Shown: one piece after another, positions 32,021 through 39,849 of the stretch | Layout of the letters: the number at the start of each line of letters is the position of its first letter | Numbering within the stretch: the first letter of the stretch is position 1 | Assembly: GCA_017512905.1 (NCBI GenBank) | Contig: JAFWEL010000096.1 | Span: 1 to 42,966, forward strand | Direction: 5' to 3' | Source: Clostridia bacterium | GTDB lineage: Bacteria; Bacillota; Clostridia; Christensenellales; Aristaeellaceae | DNA length: 42,966 bases | Program-made: the position numbers and the translations under genes | Notes under the pieces: model-generated | The model's input: only the letters and a program-made list of their open reading frames with translations | Told to the model about the DNA's origin: nothing | Database searches by the model: none

Positions 32021-32875
32021 TCAGATGATCTTCTTAATCAACCCCAGGGCGATGACGCCGGGGCCGACGTGGCAGGCGATGCTGATGGGCAGCGGGTCGC
32101 CGGTGACCTGGTATTCGGGGAATTGCTCCTGCACCTGGGCGTTCCAGGCCTTGCCGATGGCGGCATCGCCGGTATAGGCGGTGCGCAGGATCATCGGCAC
32201 CCCGGCAAAGCGGGTGTCCAGGTCCTTGCGGATGGCCTCCAGCATCGTGTGCTGGGCGGCGTGAAGGCCCCGTACCTTTTTATAGGTGTCCAGCTTGCCG
32301 CCCTGGATCTGCAGCACCGGCTTGATGTTCAGTACCGTGCCGATGGTCGCCACCGAGGGGGTGATCCGGCCGCCCCGCTTCAGGTAGGACAGGTCGTCCA
32401 CGGTCAGGTAGATGCTGGCGTCCAGCGCGGTATCCATCAGCTTTTGCAGGATTTCCTCGGCGGAAAGGCCCATGTCCCGCCAATGCAGCGCGTCGTAGAC
32501 CGACTGCTTCTGGCTGATGGAGATGCGGCGGTTGTCCGCCACAAGCACCCGGCCGTCGAAATCCTCCGCGAACAGCTTCGCGCTCTGGCAGCTGCTGCTC
32601 AGGGCGCTGGACATGGGGATGTAGATGAGCTTGTCGCAATCCTCCAGCGCCTTCTTCCAGCAGGCCATGACGTCCTCGGGGGAGGGCTGGGAGGTGGCGA
32701 CCTGCGCGCCGCCGGCCAGGTGCTCGAAGAACTCCATATAGCTCATGTTGACGTTTTCAACATAGTTCTTGCCGTTGACGGTAAAGGGCATGGGCATCAG
32801 GGTGACGCCGCATTCCCGGGCCTCGGCCTGGGTCATGCCCGAATTGGTATCGGTGATGATGCCGGTCTTTTGCAT
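32021..32875 (-). CDS. DegV family fatty-acid-binding protein
   Basis: A 284-residue protein of normal DegV length that binds fatty acids or acyl phosphates and hands them to fatty-acid kinase for lipid synthesis. Family marks are ITDTNSGMTQ at the N-terminus, PSPEDVMACW, IPMSSALSSSCQSA and LSYLKRGGRITP, and ACHVGPGVIALG at the C-terminus. ATG 32875 has AGAGGT upstream. A palindromic operator-like sequence overlaps its promoter region (32895-32909). Monocistronic on minus. Confidence 0.92.
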   Translation of the reverse strand: MQKTGIITDTNSGMTQAEARECGVTLMPMPFTVNGKNYVENVNMSYMEFFEHLAGGAQVATSQPSPEDVMACWKKALEDCDKLIYIPMSSALSSSCQSAKLFAEDFDGRVLVADNRRISISQKQSVYDALHWRDMGLSAEEILQKLMDTALDASIYLTVDDLSYLKRGGRITPSVATIGTVLNIKPVLQIQGGKLDTYKKVRGLHAAQHTMLEAIRKDLDTRFAGVPMILRTAYTGDAAIGKAWNAQVQEQFPEYQVTGDPLPISIACHVGPGVIALGLIKKII

Positions 32876-32894
32876 GGCAGTACCTCTTTTACAC

Positions 32895-32909
32895 ATAATG
32901 AATCATTAT
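32895..32909. promoter_or_regulatory. Operator-like palindrome at DegV promoter
   Basis: ATAATGA-A-TCATTAT is a perfect 7-1-7 palindrome between the ATG at 32875 and a minus-strand TATAAT near 32911. It shares both half-sites with 33735-33750. Confidence 0.5.
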
Positions 32910-32980
32910 AGTTCTATGATATTGTAACCATGGCCGGGTGTTTAGTCAATGGCCTTTGGCAGAGTATTGCGTAAAAAATC

Positions 32981-33009
32981 AACGCCCCGGGCAGCGCTGC
33001 CGGGGCGTT
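32981..33009 (-). terminator. Terminator after corrinoid-protein gene
   Basis: AACGCCCCGGGCAGC pairs with GCTGCCGGGGCGTT; on the minus strand GATTTTTTA follows. It lies 13 bases after the stop at 33023. Confidence 0.85.
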
Positions 33010-33022
33010 TGAACGAGGCGCG

Positions 33023-33652
33023 TCAGGCCACCAGCTCCTTGGCCTTCTGGGCGGCGGAGGCGGCGTCCTCGGTGTAGGCATCCGCGCCGATCTTGTCGGC
33101 GAACTCCTGGGTGATGGGCGCGCCGCCCACCATGACCTTCACCTTGCTGCGCCAGGGCTGCTGGTTGATGGCGGCGACGGTCTGCTCCAGGGCCGGCATC
33201 GTGGTGGTCAGCAGCGCCGAGCAGCCGATGATCTTCGTGTCGGGGTTTTCCTCGTAGGCGGAGATGAAGCGGTCGACGGGCACGTCCACGCCCAGGTCGA
33301 TGACCTCGAAGCCGGCGGACTCGATCATCATGATGACCAGGTTCTTGCCGATGTCGTGCAGATCGCCGGCCACGGTGCCCATGATCATCTTGCCCATGCT
33401 GCCCACACCGCCGTCGGACAGGTGGGGCTTGAGCACGTCCACGCCCTTCTTCATGGCCTTGGCAGCCACCAGCATTTCGGGCACGAATATTTCATTCCTG
33501 GAGAAGCGCTCGCCGACCACGCTCATGGCCTCGATCATCGTGTTCAGGATATCGGCGGCGGCGATGCCGTCGTCCAGGGCCTCGTTCACCGCGCCGGGAA
33601 CCAGGCGGGTCTTGCCGTTGCATACCAGTTCATGGATATTTTCAAGCGTCAT
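33023..33652 (-). CDS. Corrinoid (methylcobalamin-carrier) protein of methyltransferase systems
   Basis: A 209-residue MtaC/MttC/MtbC-like protein that carries a methyl group on cobalamin between two methyltransferases. Residues 1-80 form the helical cap; the Rossmann domain has GDLHDIGKNL (near residue 98), whose His ligates cobalt, then SALLTTTMP and VGGAPIT. Its usual partner methyltransferases and reactivase are not in the window, so they must be encoded elsewhere. Good AGGAG before the ATG. It lies divergent to the PucR-type regulator, which may control it. Confidence 0.9.
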   Translation of the reverse strand: MTLENIHELVCNGKTRLVPGAVNEALDDGIAAADILNTMIEAMSVVGERFSRNEIFVPEMLVAAKAMKKGVDVLKPHLSDGGVGSMGKMIMGTVAGDLHDIGKNLVIMMIESAGFEVIDLGVDVPVDRFISAYEENPDTKIIGCSALLTTTMPALEQTVAAINQQPWRSKVKVMVGGAPITQEFADKIGADAYTEDAASAAQKAKELVA

Positions 33653-33734
33653 GGGGATGATCTCCTTTCGGTTTTAAACTCTTTCCTCATATTCAAGCAT
33701 CGCAATCGAAGGGACGCGACGCATCCTGTTGGCA

Positions 33735-33750
33735 ATAATGTTAGCATTAT
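33735..33750. promoter_or_regulatory. Operator-like palindrome over corrinoid-gene -10 element
   Basis: ATAATG-TTAG-CATTAT overlaps the -10 hexamer TAACAT (33738-33743, minus) and repeats the half-sites found at 32895-32909. Confidence 0.5.
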
Positions 33751-33767
33751 GGGGTTATCCCTGTCAA
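33738..33767 (-). promoter_or_regulatory. Promoter of corrinoid-protein gene
   Basis: TTGACA, 18 bases, TAACAT on the minus strand, giving a leader of about 80 bases. Confidence 0.55.
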
Positions 33768-33817
33768 TTCATTGGGGGAAATCCTGCTGATTTTCCACGA
33801 TTTCCGCGTTTCGCCGC

Positions 33818-33846
33818 TTTACATTCCTCATTTATGAGGATATAAT
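33818..33846 (+). promoter_or_regulatory. Promoter and operator of PucR-type regulator
   Basis: TTTACA, 17 bases, TATAAT. The spacer holds CCTCAT-TT-ATGAGG (33826-33839), a perfect palindrome where a bound repressor would block RNA polymerase; autoregulation is likely. Confidence 0.65.
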
Positions 33847-33867
33847 ACAAGGGATGGAGGAAGCACT

Positions 33868-35406
33868 ATGGAAGAAAGGGTATTGAAGCACCTGTACCCC
33901 ACGCTGGAAATGCTGGCGGAGGAGCTGAACCTGGCGGGGTTCACCTGCCGGGTGGTCCGGGAAGCGGGGGAGCTGCGCTTTCGCGGGGCCAGACGCGTGT
34001 CGGGCCAGGGTTTGCCGGCCCAGGACGTGATCTGCGTGGCCGGGCCGGAGGATGCCGCCATCCTCCGGGGAAGTGATCACGCCTGTGTCACCACCACGCC
34101 GGTCGCCGGCAAGGGCGGCTGCATACTGTGCATGAACCGCACGCCGGAGGCGCTGCTGGACGCGCTGTTGGACATATTCGAGCGCTGCCGGGAGATGGAG
34201 GTGGACATCGACGGACTGGTCTACCGGGGCGCTGACCCGCGCCAGCTGTGCGAGCTGGGGGCGGCGCTGCTGGAGAATCCGATCTGCATCCACGACGACT
34301 GGTTTGTGATGGTGGCCCGCTCAGCGGAGCTGGCGGAGGTCATGCCGCCGGACTACGTGATGTCCTCGTCGAAAGAGTTCATGCCCAGGGCCATCGTGGA
34401 GGATTTCAAGAACGAGGGGGAATACCTGGAAACCTACGTCCATCGGACCGCCCGCCTGTGGGACGCCACGCCCCAGGGCCCGCGATGCCTGTACGCCAAC
34501 CTGTGGGAGGGCAGCGTCTACCGGGGCCGGCTGCTGGTGGTGGAGCACCGGCGCAGCTTCCGAAAGCTGGACTTCGCCCTGGCCGAGCTGCTGGCCCAGC
34601 GGGCGCTGATGCTGCTGGACCGCAGCCGTTCGGGCCAGGACCGGGCCTACCGCAGCATGGACGACGTGGTGCTGGACCTTCTCAACGGCAAGACTCCCGA
34701 GCCCCGGGAGGAGGGCCAGCTGCTGGCCATGCTGGGCTGGCGGCGGGATGACCGGTTGCTGTGCATGCGGCTGGAATCCCAGGTGCAATCCGAAGCCGGT
34801 GTGGCAGATCACGCCCTGCACAGCGACCTGTTCCAGGTTTTTCCCCGGGGCTATATCCTGTTCTCGGGCCACCAGCAGTGCGTGCTGCTGAACCTGGACC
34901 GGGAGACGCTGACCCTGACAATGCTGCGCCACCGGCTGTCGCCGCTGTGCCGGGATTACTGCCTGTACGCGGGCATATCCTCACCGGTGCGGGGGACGGG
35001 GGAGCTGCACGTCGCCTACCTGCAATCCCGGGTAGCCTTGGAAAGGGCTTTCCAGCTGGGCGGCGAGCGCTGGGCGATCCCCTTCTCGGACTGCGCGCTG
35101 GAATACATGCTCGCCCGCACCCGGGAGGCCATGCCGCCGGACCACCTCGTCGCGCCGGAGCTGTACACCCTGATCGACCATGACCGGGAGAAGGGCACCC
35201 AGTACTACGAGACCCTGCGCGCCTTCCTGCTCAACGAGAGGGACATTCCCCGCACCGCCGAAGCGCTGATCATCCACCGCACCACCCTGCTGTACCGCCT
35301 GCGCAAGCTGCAGGCGGTCGTCGCCATCGATCTGGATGACCCGGCCCGGCGGCTGCACCTGCTGATCTCGCTGTGGATCCTGGACAGCGGTGGGATGGGA
35401 GGATAG
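33868..35406 (+). CDS. PucR/CdaR-family helix-turn-helix transcriptional regulator
   Basis: A 512-residue regulator. The N-terminal part is a ligand-sensing region without a family name I can give; the C-terminal 60 residues are the PucR-type HTH_30: YYETLRAFLLNERDIPRTAEALIIHRTTLLYRLRKLQ in part, at about 445-490. These proteins respond to sugar acids, purine products or methylated compounds. GGAGGAAG precedes the ATG. It is divergent from the corrinoid-protein gene and upstream of the GH2 gene, either of which may be its target. An operator-like palindrome sits in its own promoter. Confidence 0.88.
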   Translation: MEERVLKHLYPTLEMLAEELNLAGFTCRVVREAGELRFRGARRVSGQGLPAQDVICVAGPEDAAILRGSDHACVTTTPVAGKGGCILCMNRTPEALLDALLDIFERCREMEVDIDGLVYRGADPRQLCELGAALLENPICIHDDWFVMVARSAELAEVMPPDYVMSSSKEFMPRAIVEDFKNEGEYLETYVHRTARLWDATPQGPRCLYANLWEGSVYRGRLLVVEHRRSFRKLDFALAELLAQRALMLLDRSRSGQDRAYRSMDDVVLDLLNGKTPEPREEGQLLAMLGWRRDDRLLCMRLESQVQSEAGVADHALHSDLFQVFPRGYILFSGHQQCVLLNLDRETLTLTMLRHRLSPLCRDYCLYAGISSPVRGTGELHVAYLQSRVALERAFQLGGERWAIPFSDCALEYMLARTREAMPPDHLVAPELYTLIDHDREKGTQYYETLRAFLLNERDIPRTAEALIIHRTTLLYRLRKLQAVVAIDLDDPARRLHLLISLWILDSGGMGG

Positions 35407-35454
35407 GGGGCGGCGCAATCTGAATGACATCGCCCGTGACCGGGGGATTCGCTG

Positions 35455-35483
35455 TGGACAAGGACCACGGTTTTCGGTATAAT
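35455..35483 (+). promoter_or_regulatory. Promoter of GH2 gene
   Basis: TGGACA, 17 bases, TATAAT. It lies about 300 bases before the GH2 ATG, with repeat element B in between. Confidence 0.6.
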
Positions 35484-35501
35484 AAGAGAGTAATGGTAAT
35501 T

Positions 35502-35722
35502 GTTCAGGCACAGGCTAATTCTGATTTGTTGGGGAGACGCGCAGGGATTAGGGATTAGGAAAAGCCGCGCCAATGCAGCGAGGGGATAAAACGAGCGATC
35601 TCGCGACGAAACAGAGTCATTTTCGTGGTTTATAAGAGGGTGTTTGTAATTCCATGCGTCAGCCGCTATTTCTAATCCCTAATCCCTCTCCCCGCCAGAT
35701 CAGAATATACCTGACCAATAAA
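35502..35722. repeat. Long repeat element B (MITE-like, about 210 bp)
   Basis: The left end ATTCTGATTTGTTGGGGAGA and right end TCTCCCCGCCAGATCAGAAT are inverted. The centre is nearly identical to element A; the right side has one fewer TAATCCC unit. It sits between the GH2 promoter and gene and would be part of the GH2 leader RNA. No other gene is seen in 35407-35788. Confidence 0.88.
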
Positions 35723-35788
35723 TACGAATAACGATAGTTTCGTTCCATCGTCCGGCATCGGGGACTGGAGCGCAAGGAGGATGACGGT

Positions 35789-38299
35789 ATGGGAAGCATC
35801 AGCATCAATCGGGGCTGGCGGTTCGGCCTCGGGCAGATTGACGGAAACAAGCGGCTGGGCGGCGGGCTGGACGAGCGCGTCGTGGACCTGCCCCACGATT
35901 ACATGATCGGCACGGAGGTGTTTGCCGAAGCGCCGTCCGGCCCGGCCAGCGGCTATTACAACGCAGGGGTCGCCCACTACTGGCGGCAGCTGGACATCCC
36001 CGCCGAATGGGCCGGGGAGCGGGTCGCCCTGCGCCTGGACGGGGCGATGATGAACGCTACCATCGAGGTCAACGGCGCGAAGGCCGCGCTGCACCACTAC
36101 GGCTATGCGCCCTTCGAGGCGGACATCACCCGGCTGGTCTATCCCGGCGAGGCGAACAGCGTGGTCATCACCCTCAACCCCAGTATGCAGCCCAATTCCC
36201 GCTGGTATTCCGGCGCGGGGCTGTTCCGGGGCGTGGCGCTGGCCCACATGCCGAAGCTGCACGTCGCCTTCGGCGGCCTCTCCGGATACACCCGGAAGAT
36301 CGAATATGCCGCGGACGGCAGCGCCGAAACCGCATATCTGAAAGTCGCCGCCGAGCTGCGCAACGCATACGCCGACAACCGGCTGGCGGAGGTGACCTTC
36401 GCGCTGATCGATGACGCCACCGGCGGGACGGTGCGCACGGCGAAGACGCTGGTCCAGGTGCCCCCGATGGACGGGGCGACGGCCCACATGACCCTGACCG
36501 TGGATGCCCCGGAGCTGTGGAGCGCCGAGCATCCCCACCTTTACCGGCTGGCAGCCCGGGTGCGGGACGTGGGCACCTACAAAACCCGCATCATCCCCAC
36601 CGACGCGCCTGCCGTCCACGAGGAGCAGGTGCTGTTCGGCATCCGCACCGTCGAGGCGGACGTAAAGCACGGCCTGAGGATCAACGGCAGAACGATCAAG
36701 CTGAAGGGCGGCTGCCTGCACCACGACAACGGCGTTATCGGCGCGGTGAGCCTGTACGACGCGGAGGCCTGGAAGCTGGGCAGGCTGAAGGCCCTGGGCT
36801 TCAACGCCATAAGGACCACCCACAACCCGCCTTCCGCCGCGCTGATCGAGGCCTGCGACCGGCTGGGCATGTACGTGTTCGACGAGGCCTTCGACGCCTG
36901 GGGCATGGGCAAGCAGCCCGGCGACTACAACCAGTACTTTGAAGCCGACTGGCGGGAGGACCTGGCCGCCTTTGTGCGCCGGGACCGTTGCCATCCCAGC
37001 GTGATCATCTGGTCCACCGGCAACGAGATCACCGAGCGGGCCGGCCTGAACGACGGCTATGTGTGGGCGGCCCGCCTGGCGGAGGCTGTCCGCGCGCTGG
37101 ACCCCAGCCGCCCGGTCTCCAACGGCATCTGCTCCTTCTGGAACGGGCTGGACGACACGCTGATGGCCGAGCAGCTGCGCCGGTGGAACGGGGAGGGTGA
37201 GGCCCAGAACGCCGACATGGCCGGCACGGCGGACCTGCAGTGGGAGCGCTACACCGAGGCCTTCGCCAACGGCCTGGACGTGGTGGGCTACAATTACCTG
37301 GAGGACAAGTACGACCAGGATCACCGGCTGTTCCCCGAGCGGGTCATCCTCGGTTCCGAGAACTATCCCGTCCAGGTGGGCATGCACTGGCCGATGATCG
37401 AGGGTACCCCCTGGGTGATCGGCGAGTTTACCTGGACGGCCTGGGACTACATCGGCGAGGCGGGCATCGGCAAGGCCACCTTCTACGCCCCGGGGGACCC
37501 CAACATGAAGGACGGGGCGAGCCCCTGGCTCGGCGGATCGCCCTTCCCCTGGCGCACGGCGAACGATTCCGATTTTGACATCACCGGCGCGATGCGGCCC
37601 CAAGGGGCCTATCGCCGCATCGTGTGGGGCAGCGGTGAGACCGCCCTGTTCAGTTACGACCCCGAAACCCACGGGAAGGTGGAGGTGCTGACTCCCTGGG
37701 GCTTCCCCGGCGTCTGGGACCGGTGGACCTGGCGCGGGCAGGAGAACCGGCCCGTGGAGGTGCTGGCGTTCAGCCAGGCGGAGGAAGTGGAGCTGAGGGT
37801 CAACGGCGAGGCGGTGGGTCGCCTGCGCCAGGGCGAGGCCCGGATCCACGACATGCCCATGACCTTCCTGTTCCGCACCGTCTACGTTCCCGGCAGGCTG
37901 GAGGCGGTGAGCTACCAGGACGGCCGGGAGGTCTCCCGGGCGGCGCTTGAAACGACAGGCGAGCCGGTGAGCCTGCGCCTGGCGGCGGAATATGGCGCGA
38001 TGCGCGCAGACGGGCAGTCCCTGGCCTATGTGCGGGTGCTGCTGCAGGATGCCGACGGCTCGACCGTTCCCGACGCCCGGGTGAAGCTTAGTGCCAGGGT
38101 GAGCGGCGCGGCGCAGCTGATGGGCTTCGGCTCCGGCAACCCCGTCACCGATGAAAACTATACCTCGGGTGAAATCACCAGCTACCGGGGCATGGCCCTG
38201 GCGGTGCTGCGTGCCGGATATGAGGCCGGCGTGGCGACCCTCAGCGTGAGCGCCGGGGACCTGGGCACCGCTACGCTCGAGCTGCCAGTCGAGGCATGA
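35789..38299 (+). CDS. GH2 glycoside hydrolase (beta-galactosidase type)
   Basis: An 836-residue cytoplasmic enzyme with no signal peptide. A sugar-binding beta-sandwich (about 1-165), an immunoglobulin-like domain (about 165-285), the TIM barrel (about 290-600) and C-terminal beta domains follow in GH2 order. The acid/base is E413 in WSTGNEI and the nucleophile E524 in LGSENYP; RTTHNPPSAALIEACDRLG is the family signature. The C-terminal DUF4982/invasin-like domains (about 640-830) are seen in Bacteroides and clostridial GH2 enzymes. AAGGAGG precedes the ATG. Beta-galactosidase, glucuronidase or mannosidase activity cannot be told apart. Confidence 0.92.
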   Translation: MGSISINRGWRFGLGQIDGNKRLGGGLDERVVDLPHDYMIGTEVFAEAPSGPASGYYNAGVAHYWRQLDIPAEWAGERVALRLDGAMMNATIEVNGAKAALHHYGYAPFEADITRLVYPGEANSVVITLNPSMQPNSRWYSGAGLFRGVALAHMPKLHVAFGGLSGYTRKIEYAADGSAETAYLKVAAELRNAYADNRLAEVTFALIDDATGGTVRTAKTLVQVPPMDGATAHMTLTVDAPELWSAEHPHLYRLAARVRDVGTYKTRIIPTDAPAVHEEQVLFGIRTVEADVKHGLRINGRTIKLKGGCLHHDNGVIGAVSLYDAEAWKLGRLKALGFNAIRTTHNPPSAALIEACDRLGMYVFDEAFDAWGMGKQPGDYNQYFEADWREDLAAFVRRDRCHPSVIIWSTGNEITERAGLNDGYVWAARLAEAVRALDPSRPVSNGICSFWNGLDDTLMAEQLRRWNGEGEAQNADMAGTADLQWERYTEAFANGLDVVGYNYLEDKYDQDHRLFPERVILGSENYPVQVGMHWPMIEGTPWVIGEFTWTAWDYIGEAGIGKATFYAPGDPNMKDGASPWLGGSPFPWRTANDSDFDITGAMRPQGAYRRIVWGSGETALFSYDPETHGKVEVLTPWGFPGVWDRWTWRGQENRPVEVLAFSQAEEVELRVNGEAVGRLRQGEARIHDMPMTFLFRTVYVPGRLEAVSYQDGREVSRAALETTGEPVSLRLAAEYGAMRADGQSLAYVRVLLQDADGSTVPDARVKLSARVSGAAQLMGFGSGNPVTDENYTSGEITSYRGMALAVLRAGYEAGVATLSVSAGDLGTATLELPVEA

Positions 38300-38371
38300 T
38301 CGCTTCTTCGGCAGAAGGCCCGGGAAGCGTGATGGTGGGAAGGATGATCTGGAGGAATCGTATCTATTACT

Positions 38372-38420
38372 GTCGGATAAGTTCTGATTTGGCGGGGAGC
38401 GACAAATCAGAATCTACCCG
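38372..38420. repeat. Palindromic repeat copy, short form with GGCGGGGAG centre
   Basis: GATAAGTTCTGATTTG and CAAATCAGAATCTACC are inverted around GCGGGGAGCGA, a centre that joins the long-element left end to a short-copy right end. GAATCGTATCTATT before it matches the flank of element A. Confidence 0.8.
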
Positions 38421-38445
38421 ACCCAACAGAACCCAGGAGGTAAGC

Positions 38446-38865
38446 ATGATGCGAACGGCATTGGTCGTAATGGCGGATATCCTTGTGCTGGTGGTGGCGC
38501 TGTTGGCGGTGACGGAGTTCCACGCCCTGAGGCGCTTCAACACCTTCACCGTGCCTTTTACCGACTGCCTGATCGCCTGCGGGGCGATACAACCGGAAAA
38601 CCGGCAGCGCGTCCTGCGGGAGGACCGGGTGGTCCACGCCGTGGGCATCGCGCTGCCGGTGGTGATCTGGTTGATGCTGTCAAAATTCTTCGCCGGGGTC
38701 AGCGGGCTGATCGCCTTTCCGGTGGGCGTGATCGCCCTGCTGGCGCTGCTTCGCCCCGGAATGAGGGAGGACGCGGAGAACCGGGAGCAGTATTACCGGG
38801 TCCACAGGAAGTACATCGACGATATCAGGTATCACGAATACCTGTCCCGGACGGCGGAGCATTGA
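38446..38865 (+). CDS. Small membrane protein of unknown function
   Basis: A 139-residue protein with three likely membrane helices: ALVVMADILVLVVALLAV (near residue 4), a stretch near 65 (VGIALPVVIWLMLSKFF) and LIAFPVGVIALLALL. The cytoplasmic tail is charged and ends RYHEYLSRTAEH. No family recognised. AGGAGG lies 5 bases before ATG 38446 and 8 before ATG 38449; either may be the start. A longer frame from 38296 would cover the repeat and lacks a ribosome site. Its 3' end overlaps the convergent FliB-like gene by 41 bases. Confidence 0.75.
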   Translation: MMRTALVVMADILVLVVALLAVTEFHALRRFNTFTVPFTDCLIACGAIQPENRQRVLREDRVVHAVGIALPVVIWLMLSKFFAGVSGLIAFPVGVIALLALLRPGMREDAENREQYYRVHRKYIDDIRYHEYLSRTAEH

Positions 38866-39589
38866 TCCCGGGTTCCCCGGCGATCCACGTCTCAAGCGCT
38901 TCGTCGTCGTATTCCACCGCGTCGGAGAAGACGCGGGCCCGTTCCACGAGGGTGGCGAGCCGTCCGTCCGTCCAGCCGTCGGCGATATGGTTATAGGCGC
39001 GTCGTATGAAGTCGACGCGCTCCTCCAGCCGGCCGTCGTACAGCGCGTCGGGCAGGTGGCGCAGGATCAGCGTCTCCAGCAGCCGCGCCCGGGGTCCCTC
39101 CTCCCGGATGGAAGCGAGCCAGCGGGCCCTCAGGTCAAACAGATAGCGCTCGTCGTCCGTGGGCGTCTCGTCGGCGTCCCCCTCCAGGCGAACCAGGCGC
39201 AGCGGGCGCGGCCAGGACAGGATCAACCGCCCGGCTTCTTCGCACACCAGCCCCAGGCCCATCTCCACCCGGCAGGAGTAGAAGCTCCTGAACCGGGGGT
39301 GGTCCCGACAGATCTGGCACAGCGCGGCCTCCCCCTCCCGGAGGATCAGCTCGCAGAGGTTGTCGCAGGTCAGCAGCGGGCAACGCTCGTTCCCGTCCAG
39401 TATGAAATGGGGGGTGTCCTCCCGGCTGACGCATCGCCGCAGGCGCTCGCCAAAGGCCCCGGGTATGCGGTCATACCGCGCCAGGCTCTCGTCGTCGATG
39501 TCGATCTCCCAGCCCGCGCAGCAGGTGTGCCGGCAACGCGAGGCGACGCATCGGAAGCCGGCATAGTATTCAGGCACATAGAGGTTCAT
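38825..39589 (-). CDS. FliB-like (flagellin lysine-N-methylase family) Cys-rich protein, short form
   Basis: A 254-residue protein. The N-terminus YVPEYYAGFRCVASRC continues with HTCCAGW, so C14, C19, C23 and C24 form the FliB/YkgJ cluster for an iron-sulfur or metal centre. CPLLTCDNLC and CQICRDHPRF add further cysteines. Standard FliB is near 400 residues; this one lacks the C-terminal half. No flagellar genes are seen, so its target is unclear. The start ATG 39589 overlaps the stop of a tiny signal-peptide frame (ATGA) upstream; an in-frame extension to 39712 has no ribosome site. Confidence 0.75.
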   Translation of the reverse strand: MNLYVPEYYAGFRCVASRCRHTCCAGWEIDIDDESLARYDRIPGAFGERLRRCVSREDTPHFILDGNERCPLLTCDNLCELILREGEAALCQICRDHPRFRSFYSCRVEMGLGLVCEEAGRLILSWPRPLRLVRLEGDADETPTDDERYLFDLRARWLASIREEGPRARLLETLILRHLPDALYDGRLEERVDFIRRAYNHIADGWTDGRLATLVERARVFSDAVEYDDEALETWIAGEPGINAPPSGTGIRDT

Positions 39590-39678
39590 GGCGGTGCCTC
39601 GGGCGCGGCCAGCGCGATCTGGGCGGTCAGGCACAGGGCCAGAAGAACTGTGGTCAGCGCGATCAGTTTCTTTTTCAT
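39586..39678 (-). CDS. 30-residue signal-peptide-like frame coupled to FliB-like gene
   Basis: MKKKLIALTTVLLALCLT begins a complete Sec signal ending ALA, followed by only APEAPP and the stop. The stop overlaps the FliB-like ATG by one base pair set (ATGA). AAAGGGG and a good promoter precede it. It may be a leader peptide for translational coupling, or the remnant of a secreted protein or of a protein once fused to the next gene. Confidence 0.6.
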   Translation of the reverse strand: MKKKLIALTTVLLALCLTAQIALAAPEAPP

Positions 39679-39715
39679 CTCTGTTTGCCCCTTTGCATGA
39701 TATACTAACCATACT

Positions 39716-39744
39716 ATTATAGCGGACCGGACGCCGGTTTTCAA
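39716..39744 (-). promoter_or_regulatory. Promoter of signal-peptide frame and FliB-like gene
   Basis: TTGAAA, 17 bases, TATAAT on the minus strand. Confidence 0.7.
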
Positions 39745-39785
39745 GGGCGAGCTGCGCCCGGCGTGTTGTTTTGTGGCGGGCATGG

Positions 39786-39814
39786 TTGCATTATCCCGGA
39801 TGATATGTTATAAT
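39786..39814 (+). promoter_or_regulatory. Promoter of LEA-like gene
   Basis: TTGCAT, 17 bases, TATAAT, about 35 bases before the ATG. Confidence 0.8.
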
Positions 39815-39849
39815 GAAATTAAGGGTAATAACAACGAGGAGGCATAGAC

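Noticed and set aside
35672-37849. A 725-codon open frame on minus across the GH2 gene
   Set aside because: It shadows a GH2 gene with all catalytic motifs and runs into the repeat element; no ribosome site or family mark.
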